DNA of 28,124 bases, taken from contig MEDX01000052.1 of assembly GCA_001724245.1 (NCBI GenBank), positions 1 through 28,124 on the forward strand. Direction: 5' to 3'. How positions within the stretch are numbered: position 1 is the first letter of the stretch; the number at the start of each line of letters is the position of its first letter. The notes under the pieces are model-generated. The model was given only the letters and a program-made list of their open reading frames with translations. It was not told the origin of the DNA and searched no databases. The position numbers and the translations under genes were made by a program. The stretch comes from Fonticula-like sp. SCN 57-25. Lineage: Eukaryota; Nucleariida; Rotosphaerida. Below, piece by piece: positions 12,104 to 21,654 of the stretch.

Positions 12104-14364
12104 ATGGCGCGGGCGCCTCTCTCGCTGCGCGAGATATGCGCTGGGATCGAGGTGCTAGAGAGCACTTTAGCCCGATATTCCATGTACATTTTTCTATTAA
12201 GGAGACAGGTGGCCGAATGCAGGAGTCGTCTTTTGACGGATGGCGGTCTCGACGGTCTCGATACTGTGCGGCATCCTATGAACCCATGATGATCACTGAC
12301 CCTTCTGCCATTAGCGCGTCCTTTCACGGCTCGTGGAGGATCTCGGAACGAACCGTGACTCTGACGAGTACGAGCGCGCTCTTTCCGCCCTCCGCGCGTC
12401 CCTTTTCCGGGACCATCCACCCTCGCCTGCCGTACCCGATCCCCCGCCACCCGTGCTCGTGGAGGAGCCGGAGTACGTCGTCGTCGAGTCGCCTCAGCCC
12501 CCAACAACACCACAGCGCCGCCCATCGCTGTCAGACACATTGAGTTCCTTTTCTATTGGCCGGCTGCGTCGCCAGCGGTCTCTCTTTGTGCGACTGGACG
12601 CGCCCGCTATGGGCTCCTCGCCTCGCTCGCCTGCGCCGCTCACTGCGCCGCCCGCCTTTGAGTCTGTCCCGCTGTCGTCGCCCGCCGAGATGCCGCTCTC
12701 CGCCGCCGAGGCCGCCGACGCGTACGTGCGGCTTCACGACCAGCTCGACCGTCTGCGCCACCTGCGGGGCAAGGCGGCCAGCGACCGCGAGCTGCTCGTC
12801 GAGCACCTCCAGCAGGTCGGCGCAGCGTCTGCGGGCGCGCCACAGGAAGGCCGCGCGAGCAGAAGCAGCTCATTTATAGGCAGGGCCGCCGTCGAGATAT
12901 TCAGCATGCTGCCTGGCGCGCTCACGGCGAGGCCGCAGGAGGCGGCGGCGTCAGCCTCTACGGACGGCATCGAGCCGCTGAATTCTCCGCTGTCGCTCGA
13001 GTCGCTCATCAATCGCGCGGCAAGCTCGACAAATTTAAAGCAGTTTGAACAGTCGACATTTTCAGCCGTACGAACCGCCGCTTGCCTTTCTATTGCCACA
13101 GCTGAGCCGCTCTTTCTAGGTCGAGTTTGTCGAGCAGTGGCGGCGGTACGCGCACTCGCGCCACGAGCTGACCGAGGAGCGGTGGGCAGAGTTTGTAGAC
13201 GCCGACGGCATCGTTGTCAACGCCGCGCAGGTCCTCGAGTGCATCTTTTACGGCGTACGTTTCGCGCTTACTAAAGGCCGCTCGCTGACACGCGATGGCA
13301 ACTCAGGGCGCGTCGCAGGATGTGCGGCCAAAGCTGTGGAATTGCCTGCTGGGCCTCGAGGGGTTTGACATGAGCGCCGCCCAGCGCGCGGAAAAGGCCG
13401 ACGAGCGCGCGTGCGTTTGTTGTTTCACTTTGTTTTTTGGTTGTTTCTGATCAAAAGCAGTACGGCGTACGCGAGGTTGAGGCGCGAGTGGGGCTGTCGC
13501 CTGCAGCCGGGCACGGGCGAGCCGGCCATCGACGACGCGGACCTGACGGCCATCCTCATTGGCTGCAAGAAGCGCATCGGTGCGCTTCATTGTCTCATTT
13601 TCCTTCTCGATGCTCACGTGCGCGCGCAGACAAGGACGTTGTGCGGACCGACTCTGATACGCTCTTTTTTGCCGGCAGCGACAACCCGAATATCGCAAAG
13701 ATGACGGCAATTTTGCTCTCGTACGCCGTCCTACGCCCCGTCCCCGGTCCGTTCCGCGCCTCTTTTTCTGCTTGTATGGCTGACATGGGCTTCGCGCAGG
13801 GTACGTGCAGGGCATGAGCGACCTTTTGGCGCCCATCCTCGCCGTCATGGAGGACGAGTGCGAGACCTTTTGGTGCTTCACGCGCGTCATGGACCGCATG
13901 GCGATGCGATTTGACCACACACAGGCGTTCTTCAAGGCCGCGCAGAACAAAATTATGGGCCTTTTGGCGACGCTCGACCCGCCGCTCCACGCGCTGCTCG
14001 GTGCGTTTCCTCATTTTCCCGCCAAATTTGAATTGGGCCGCGCTAACGCACGTGTGCAGCCGAGCACTCTGCCGAGCAAATTCTCTGCTTTCGCTGGCTG
14101 CTGCTCGACTTTAAGCGCGACTTTTCGTTTTCAGAGGTGCTGCGGCTGTGGGAGGCGATGTGGACGTCGTACCTGACGCACGACCTGCACATCTTTGTTG
14201 CGCTCGCGCTGCTGACGCACGCGAGGGATGCGCTTCTCAGCGAGACGCGCGGGTTTGACGACATTCTTAGGATAACAAACGGCCTTTCGGGGAATGTCCC
14301 GGTCGAGACGATCCTCGAGAGCGCCGAGAATATCTTTTGGAGGCTGAGCAAGGTGCTGTTTTAG
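12104..14364 (+). CDS. TBC-domain Rab GTPase-activating protein
   Basis: Predicted Rab GAP of the Gyp7/TBC1D15 type, acting on membrane traffic. Eight exons (12104-12265, 12315-13067, 13120-13254, 13307-13410, 13461-13579, 13630-13746, 13800-14000, 14060-14364) give 631 residues with closed phases. The TBC domain spans about 330-600. The arginine finger sits in IDKDVVRTD (Arg430) and the glutamine finger in GYVQGMSDLLAPIL (Gln467), so both catalytic residues are present. FRWLLLDFKRDFSFSEVLRL and LWEAMWTSYL are typical C-terminal TBC motifs. Residues 1-320 are low complexity, Ser/Pro/Ala-rich, with a short helical segment (about 190-230). The start at 12104 was chosen because it joins in frame to exon 2; a nearer ATG at 12217 is out of frame. 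The donor of intron 6 is GTCCGT, set by the need to keep GYVQGM in frame. Confidence 0.9.
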
Positions 14365-14464
14365 GACGCATTTCAGGCATTATTTTTGTGTTGTACAAAG
14401 ACGTGGATTTCATCGTGTAATTCTCCATTTTTCATACTATCAATTAAACCATTTCAATACATAG

Positions 14465-15576
<1,112 letters not shown>

Positions 15577-15675
15577 TAATACAGAGTTAATCAGAGTACA
15601 TTGTGTATGGAATGCGTATATGCAGACATCATCATGGAGACAAAGGGTGAAAAAAGAGACAAAAGAGCGAAATAA

Positions 15676-16335
15676 TTAGAGAAAGACGCCGTCGTCCTGC
15701 GACTCGGCCGAATCCGGTTCGACGGATGCGGCGCCGCCCGCCACGATGCCGATCCGCGCGTCAACAGGCGCGATCGCCGCCGATACGGCCACGCTCGTTT
15801 GCGTCACCGTCATGTGCGACATGGTCGTCGTTGTCACCTCGATGGCCGCCTCCAAGAGCGCGTCGTTCGAGGCCGCCGACCGCGTGCCGCGCAGCTCGGC
15901 AAGCTTCGCCTCCAAGTTGGTCCGCCGCGTCTGCTGCCGCGCGATGACCGTGATGTTCTCCTGGAAGGCCAGGTCGAATTCGGGGTCCTCGAGCCGGACG
16001 GCCTCGAGCTCGTCGTTGGAGCGCAAGAGGTGCAAGATAGAGTTCTCCAGACGCGCAAGCTCAGACTATTAAACGCATAAGCAGCTGGTGGCACACGGGA
16101 AGGCGCAGGAGAATCCGCACCTCTATGAGATCTTCGTGCTGACAGATTTCCCGCGGGTACGTTCCGTTCTCGTAGGCAAGCTCGCTACGCACGCCACAGT
16201 CAGCAAAGCAGGCAAAGCGGCTGTCCAGGCAGCGTACCGCTGCTCGTTGACCTGCTGCGGGCGACCAACAAGGAAGACGCCCGGCATCAGCTCGAGCTCT
16301 ACCAGCCCATCATCGAGCGGCCCTGCGTCCGGCAT
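15676..16335 (-). CDS. Conserved-looking coiled-coil protein
   Basis: Family not recognised with confidence. Three exons (16238-16335, 16121-16184, 15676-16065) give 183 residues with closed phases. After a short N-terminus (PGVFLVGRPQQVNEQR) comes a helical region, about 54-118, including ESELARLENSILHLLRSNDE, DPEFDLAFQENITVIARQQ and NLEAKLAEL, which looks like a well-conserved coiled coil. The last 65 residues are Ala/Thr/Val-rich and end in an acidic tail, QDDGVFL. No signal peptide or membrane span is present. It starts 95 bases from NSUN2 on the other strand and shares that very short divergent promoter. Homology to small coiled-coil subunits of larger complexes is plausible but unproven. 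Confidence 0.78.
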
Positions 16336-16430
16336 CGTCACTGCGCGAGCAAATCAGTCACGATCAGACGCAATCAGACGCAATCAGATAAGCAAACTCT
16401 GCCTCGTGCGCGTGTGCTGTCGAGATCCTC
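16336..16430. promoter_or_regulatory. 95-bp bidirectional promoter with phased ATCAG
   Basis: This is the whole space between two divergent start codons. At 16351-16390, ATCAG recurs four times at exactly 10-base spacing (16353, 16363, 16373, 16383). The last copy is 43 bases before the NSUN2 ATG. Exact helical phasing suggests a bound protein array; this is inferred. Confidence 0.6.
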
Positions 16431-18994
16431 ATGGGCCGCCACAATCACAAGCGTCGCCGGCCGAACCCGGAGGGCAAGGAGCCGCGCCCGGCTGCCGAGG
16501 TCGATGGTGAGGAGGGCGAGAAGCGCGGCTGGTCCAACATCATCCCCGAGAACGAGATGTTCTTCAAGTACTACAAGGAGGTGAACCCGCTCGCCGCCGA
16601 CAACTGGGACGAGCTGTACGCGCACCTCAAGGAGCCCCTGCCGTCGACGTTCCGCCTCTCTGGCACCCCGCGGTTCGTCTCCCTCACTCTCTATGACCGC
16701 TTTGTCTGCTTGCTGACTCGTGCCCCCCAGCGAGAGCGCCTACCTGCGCGATCTGCTCAAGAGCCGGTTCTTCTCGCACATGCAGGACACTGTCGTGGCC
16801 GGCCGCACGATCCCGCCGCCGACCTCTGTGCCGTGGTTCCCCGAGGAGCGCGTCTGGCAGACGAGCGCGTCCCGCCGCGACATTCGCAATGACGAGTACT
16901 TTGGCGAGTTCCACAAGCTGCTCGTCCAAGAGTCTGACGAAGGCAATGTGATGCGCCAGGAGCTTGTGAGCATGATCCCTCCGCTTCTCCTCGACGTCCA
17001 GCCCGGCCAGCGCGTGCTCGACATGTGCGCTGCCCCCGGCTCCAAGACTGCGCAGCTGATTGAGGCGCTCCACGGCGACGAGCAGCGCGGCATCCCCGCC
17101 GGCCTCGTTGTCGCCAACGACGTTGACACGCGCCGCTGCTACATGCTTGTCCACCAGACGAAGCGCCTTCAGTCGCCGTGCTGCGTCGTGACCAACCACG
17201 ACGCGACCGTCTTCCCTCAGCTGCATGTGTTTGAGGAAGGCAGTGACTCCAAGACTGTGCCGCTCCAGTTTGACCGCGTGCTCTGCGACGCTCCGTGCAG
17301 CGGCGACGGCACGATCCGCAAGAACCCGATGATCTGGCGCTCGTGGACGCCCAACAATGGCATGTCGCTCCACCGTACGCAGATCAAGATCGCGTACCGC
17401 GGCCTGCAGCTGCTGCGCGTCGGCGGCCGCCTCGTCTACTCGACGTGCTCGTTCAACCCCGTCGAGAACGAGGCCGTCGTCGCGTCGCTCATGACCATGT
17501 GCAAGGGCGCCATCCGCCTCGTCGACGTCAGCCACGAGCTGCCGCTCCTCAAGCGCGAGCCGGGCTGGACCAACTGGAAGATTTTCTACAAGAACGGCGA
17601 GGTGTACTCGCAGTTTGCCGACGTGCCCGAGAACGTCCGCGGCGTTGTGTACGAGAGCATGTTCCCGCCGACGGCCGAGGCTGTCGCCGCCGCCGACATG
17701 GACCTCTCGCGCTGCGTCCGCATCCTGCCGCACGCGCAGAACACGGGCGGCTTTTTCATCGCCGTCTTTGAAAAGGTTGCTGGTATCGGCGCCGTCGACC
17801 GCCAGGTGGCGCGCGCCGCCGCCGCCGCCAGCGAGGAGACTACCGAGGCCGCCGCGGCCACAACCGAGACGGACGCCCCCGCCACGGACGCCGCCGCCGC
17901 TCCCGGCCCAGTGTACGACCACTGGTTTTACCATATTATCTCCATACTCACGCAACAATTTTCAGACGTCTTGCAAATAACAACCCGCGCAAGAAGCCGC
18001 GCCCGCAGCATAAGGAGGACCCGTACATGCTTGTCGACAAGAACGGCGCCGAGATCGCGTCGATCCAAAAGTTTTACCAGCTCAACGACTTTCCGTACGA
18101 GCAGCTCGTGACGCGCTCCGAGAACGAGAAGCGTCGCAGCATGGCTGTCATCTCAAAGGACGTGTACGATATTTTCCGCTGCGACAGCGAGCAGCTCCGC
18201 GTACGCCAAACAAAATTTTTGATATCATTTCTGACGCAGTTTGAACGAAACTAGATTGTGAATATGGGCGTGCGGCTGTTTATGCGCCACGACGCGCCCG
18301 GCACGCACACGCTGTTCCGCATCATGCAGGACGGCCTCGAGTACCTGCATGGCCTCGAGGGCCGCACCGCCGTCGCCATCGGGCGGGAAGACCTCATCAA
18401 CCTGCTCGGCGACGACCCGGTGCCGTTCGAGAAGACCGCCGTCAAGTCGCTTCTCGAGGCGACCAGTACGAGCGGTGGTTGGTTTGTGAGTGGTGCTAAT
18501 GGGATGTGATAGGCTACGGATGCTGCATCTTTACATTTGACCTGCGCGACGCCAAGGGGTGCGTCTTGATTTAATTATTTGTGTCTGGATATGATGATTG
18601 GCGTGTGTGTGGATGTGATTCCCTTTGCTCTACATATATGTCTATCTGCATCTATATCTAATATCTTTCTTCTATCTCTATCTTTGTCTCTCTACTCACA
18701 CTTATTCTTCCCTTCAGTGACCTTGTGACGTCGTATGCGCTCAGTGGATGGCGCGGCAAGACGTCCGCGCATCTTCTCGTGAACAAGCGCGAGCGCCAGT
18801 CGCTGCTCTGGCGCGTCGACCCCGACTCGGCGAGCAAGCAGGTGCGCGAGCTCATCAAGGCCGAGCAGGAGAAGAAGGCCGAGGCGCGCGCGGCGCACAC
18901 GGCGGGGTCCGCCACCGATGCCGCCGCCGCCGGTGATGCCGCCGAGGAGGCGGGGTCTGCGTCCGAGGCGGACGAGGCGCAGGCCGAGGAGTGA
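16431..18994 (+). CDS. NSUN2: tRNA (cytosine-5) methyltransferase NSUN2/Trm4
   Basis: SAM-dependent enzyme that makes m5C in tRNAs. Six exons (16431-16672, 16731-17912, 17966-18200, 18255-18465, 18513-18558, 18718-18994) give 730 residues, between yeast Trm4 (684) and human NSUN2 (767). The SAM-binding motif is DMCAAPGSKTAQLIE (178-192). Motif IV, DAPCSGDG, carries Cys270 and motif VI, STCSFNPVENE, carries the catalytic Cys320. The N-terminal GWSNIIPENEMFFKYYKE matches the family. The central part has an Ala/Thr/Glu-rich spacer (about 460-475) just before intron 2. The C-terminus is acidic and Ala-rich after AEQEKKAEARAA. The first donor is GTTCGT; the others are GTACG or GTGCG. Intron 5 is 159 bases with a TATC-rich repeat. 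The start is the first ATG after the phased ATCAG array. Confidence 0.96.
18559..18717 (+). repeat. TATC/TCTA-rich simple repeat in NSUN2 intron 5
   Basis: The 159-base intron holds a degenerate pyrimidine-rich microsatellite made of CTAT, ATCT and TCTC units from about 18630 to 18700, followed by a CTTCAG acceptor. Most other introns here are 46-70 bases. Confidence 0.6.
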
Positions 18995-19244
18995 AAAGCG
19001 ATTCTCTTTTAATTTGTGCCATTTTGATTTCATAAACAGAAACATTCGTATTCATTATCATTATGCGATAACAAGCAAGCACAATGGCGATGATCACTGC
19101 ATGAAAAAGTATGCCACAAAAGTTGGAATATGGCACAGCAAATGGTATCAAAACATGATAATATGGAAACCCACAGGCATAACTATAACACAGCTCAAAG
19201 TATGTACATGATTAAATGCTTATGCAATGGTGTCTACACCATGT
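18995..19244. other. Convergent 3' region, NSUN2 / membrane protein
   Basis: A/T-rich 250 bases between two convergent stops, with no coding potential seen. TGTACA at 19203-19208 lies 36 bases past the minus-strand stop; read on that strand it is TGTACATA, the PUF-protein consensus. TGTCTACACC is duplicated with 11-base spacing at 19231-19251, across the stop codon of the membrane gene. Confidence 0.5.
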
Positions 19245-19814
19245 CTACACCGGCAGGCGGTCTTGAGGAGCGTCGCTCAATGTGGATAGGTCGATTACGT
19301 ATTCGTCATCGCGGAGGACGGCTAGCGGGATGGCGGCAAGCCAGAGCTGCAGCAAAAGCGAGATTATTGAGTTGAAGCACAGAAAGGCCGGTCCAGACAC
19401 AGTTCCTATCCGGTCATCGACGTGAGCGAGTGGAATCCACGAGTCAACACCGAGTGCGTACGCTCGCCGACAAACACAAGGAAGAGATCCGGCACTGGCT
19501 CCATTAATACTTGCGAGAGTATTAACAAAACATTAATGACAAGTACCGTCGATATTGACCATGTCGTCGGCTTCTTTCCCGAACCCTGGAGACATGCTGT
19601 TAGTACTGAGCGGCCGCGGAGCCAAGCCGCGCACCGCCATGAGCATGCACACGAATCGCCCAATGACACCGGCTAGGCTGTTGTCGAGCAGGCATATGTA
19701 CGCCATCTGGATGTAGCACGCGTACTTGACTATGCCTGTGTACATCTCCATGACCGAGTCTACGGCCCTGGGCCTGTCCAGCCCTATGATCATGGTGGCC
19801 GCCTGGTGCATCAT
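19245..19814 (-). CDS. Multi-span membrane protein, unknown
   Basis: Family not recognised. Three exons (19635-19814, 19462-19585, 19245-19405) give 154 residues with closed phases. Intron 1 has a perfect TACTAAC branch site, strong evidence for a real spliced gene. Hydrophobic segments lie at about 25-43 (YTGIVKYACYIQMAYICLL), 46-60, 70-88 (SISTVLVINVLLILSQVLM) and 107-132 (AFLCFNSIISLLLQLWLAAI), so four spans are likely, with a short acidic C-terminal tail, DDEYVIDLSTLSD. There is no cleaved signal peptide. An ATG-ATG pair begins the frame. Three CTGAT motifs (ATCAG on the gene strand) lie 22 to 45 bases upstream with 9-10 base spacing, plus one inverted copy. A small ER or Golgi membrane protein is a reasonable guess only. 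Confidence 0.75.
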
Positions 19815-20218
19815 GGTGCTGGTGCCCGCCGACGGCTGATTGTGCCTGATTCTTCTGATCCAAATCAGTCGCAATTTGCTGACACCGCTCGCCCCTGATT
19901 CCGGGGCGAATTATTGCAAAGCCGGAACGCGATTGGCCGAGCCGCCTGCCACGCAAAGGAGGAAATTTCGGCAATTCACTCACACATAGGCCTGGGCGGT
20001 CAGTGGTTCGGCGACTCCGATCCTTTTCCGTGCGTTGACACCATCCGTCGCCGCGCGCTGCTAACCGGCGCCGTCGCTAGGTGAAAGCACTGTTGTTTGC
20101 TCCGGTTTAGCTCCGGGGTTCTTGTCGTCGGGGGGGTTGATTCTCGTCCCCCTTTTAGGTCGGGCGTTTCTGCTTTGTTTGAGGGGTGGAAAGTAGTCGA
20201 GGTGGAAAGGAAGGGAGC
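19815..20218. promoter_or_regulatory. Divergent promoter, membrane protein / SAP30
   Basis: These 404 bases separate two divergent genes, and no further gene is seen. Next to the membrane gene, CTGAT occurs at 19836, 19846 and 19855, with inverted ATCAG at 19864 and another CTGAT at 19895. An ATTGG box lies near 19931-19935. The SAP30 side has a run of GGGGGG near 20131-20136. Confidence 0.5.
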
Positions 20219-20787
20219 ATGATGTCGAGCCAGAGGAAAAGCGGGGGCGGCGCGAGGGGCGCCAGTGGCTCCTCAAAGCGCAAGAGCGCTGCGTCGTCGG
20301 GTTTGGCAAGGGCCGACGCGGGGCACGGCCTGCAGGAGGAGATGGCGCGGTATGACGTCGGCGGATCTGCGCAGGACGGCATGGACAGCGTCCAGGACGC
20401 GATGACTACCCCGACGGTACGCGTGCCTATTCAAACCTTTTTTCCTTGTTTGTTTTCCCGTTGCCTCGTGTGGGCTTACACGTGCGCGCCCCGGTGCAGA
20501 TCGACTTTGACAAGCTGGACATCGCCGCGCTCAAGCGGTACAAGGGGCACTACAACCTCCGCGTCAAGCACAATGCCACAAAGAGCGAGCTCGCTGCTGC
20601 CATCGCGCGCCACTTTGAGAACCACGCGGTCGAGGAGCTCGAGACGATCACCTACTTTTTGTACACTGTGAGGAATAACGGTACGTCATCCCTCGTGCAA
20701 CGTGGTGTGGGGTGGTGATGGTGGCTGACCTGATGGGTGCGCATCGCAGAGCGAATGGTCAAGGGCAAGGACGCCAAGCGCTCGTGA
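20219..20787 (+). CDS. SAP30: SAP30-family Sin3/HDAC complex subunit
   Basis: Subunit of the Sin3-Rpd3 histone deacetylase complex, acting in transcriptional repression. Three exons (20219-20416, 20500-20680, 20750-20787) give 138 residues. Residues 1-66 are low complexity and Ser/Gly/Lys-rich. The Sin3-binding region (about 67-128) reads IDFDKLDIAALKRYKGHYNL, then ELAAAIARHFENHAV and LETITYFLYTVRNN, which align with the human SAP30 motifs LRRYKRHFKL, LVEIVGCHF and LTYFIYSVKN. The zinc-finger module of animal SAP30 is absent, as in SAP30L-like short forms and fungi. The C-terminus is Lys-rich (MVKGKDAKRS). Donors are GTACGC and GTACGT. ATG-ATG begins the frame; the first was used. Confidence 0.9.
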
Positions 20788-21107
20788 CCGTCAAGCATGT
20801 ATTCTTAATGGGAGTGCAATGTCTTTTGTGCGTTTGTTGCGGTCCCGGCCAGAGGCGAGAGGCGCCTTTGGTCTCTTTCGGTTTCACGGAGGAACGTGTT
20901 GGTTGTACATGTCGGCCTTTTATATGTCAGTTTTCTTTATTCTCTTCAAATATATGAACAATAGTAATATTTTGTCATTATGGTACACAGGCCAAGCATG
21001 GTTTCTTCGCCGGGCATGCCCGCCGCCTCTAACGATCCCCGCACTCCATGGGCCATCCGCCGGATCACCCCAAAAAAATTCCGCCGCCAATTCACGCGCG
21101 CGCTCGA
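20788..21107. other. Convergent 3' region, SAP30 / SDHAF3
   Basis: These 320 bases between convergent stops have no supported gene. TTGTACATGTCGG at 20903-20915 is identical to a 13-mer in the TAF5 3' region. TTTATT at 20936-20941 gives an AATAAA for the minus-strand SDHAF3 transcript, 167 bases past its stop. Confidence 0.5.
20936..20941 (-). terminator. Poly(A) signal AATAAA of SDHAF3
   Basis: AATAAA on the minus strand, 167 bases past the SDHAF3 stop, in A/T-rich sequence. Its position fits a polyadenylation signal. Confidence 0.35.
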
Positions 21108-21574
21108 CTACTGAAGCCGCGGCTTCTTTGCCTCGCTACGCAGCTCGTAGAGCTGCCCCACCTGCTCGTCCGTCAGGCCACGCGACAGCGCCGGGTCAAT
21201 GACCTTGCCGAGCTTGCGGGCCCGCGTCTGAGAACATCATCCAAAGCAAAAGCAAGCCACGTCAGTAAAAGCAACAACAAAAATGACTTGCGCACATCAA
21301 CCTGCTGCTGGATCACCTGCGCGTACTCGCGCCATCCCTGCATGAAGGCCGGAATAAACTCTGGCTTGGCAGTGCTGTGGCTGTCGACGACGCCACGAGG
21401 TCAGTCACCAGGCCACAAAATACAACACCACCACCATAAATGACAAGCCGTGTACCGCTTAAACTCGTCGCGCGCGTACGCACTGCCAAGAATGCGAAAC
21501 TCTTCCGGCAGGAGCCGGTGCAGCCGCTGGATCTGCCGGAACAGCCGCAGCGCCTCCTCGTTGCGCACAGACAT
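21108..21574 (-). CDS. SDHAF3: Succinate dehydrogenase assembly factor 3
   Basis: LYR-family mitochondrial matrix factor (yeast Acn9) that helps mature the iron-sulfur subunit of complex II. Three exons (21456-21574, 21296-21380, 21108-21227) give 107 residues. The LYR motif is LFR in ALRLFRQIQRLHRLLPEEF. The hallmark DEFKRH follows, with Arg split by intron 1, matching DEFRRH in the human protein. AFMQGWREYAQVIQQQ and the C-terminal LTDEQVGQLYELRSEAKKP also match. The start at 21574 was chosen; an ATG-ATG at 21605-21610 would add 12 residues and cannot be excluded. The donors are GTACAC and GTGCGC. It shares a compact bidirectional promoter with TAF5. Confidence 0.93.
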
Positions 21575-21612
21575 GGCGATCACGTGATTTAGCGTGAATT
21601 TCCGCATCATTA

Positions 21613-21626
21613 CGGTAACGTTACCG
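21613..21626. promoter_or_regulatory. 14-bp palindrome between SDHAF3 and TAF5
   Basis: CGGTAACGTTACCG is a perfect 14-base palindrome. It sits 38 bases from the chosen SDHAF3 start and 28 bases from the TAF5 start, in the centre of their shared promoter. A symmetric site here suits a dimeric factor serving both genes; this is inferred. Confidence 0.55.
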
Positions 21627-21654
21627 CGGTGTTCGTGTGTGGAGGGCGGCCGCC

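Noticed and set aside
12217-12265. ATG at 12217 as start of the TBC gene
   Set aside because: Splicing from it enters exon 2 in the wrong frame; the ATG at 12104 joins in phase.
16684-17958. 424-codon open frame on the minus strand
   Set aside because: It lies antisense to NSUN2 exon 2, whose catalytic motifs are unambiguous. G/C-rich third positions remove stops from the antisense frame.
19231-19251. 11-base spaced duplication TGTCTACACC as a mobile-element footprint
   Set aside because: The copies are adjacent with one base between, and nothing is inserted between them; a small local duplication is simpler.
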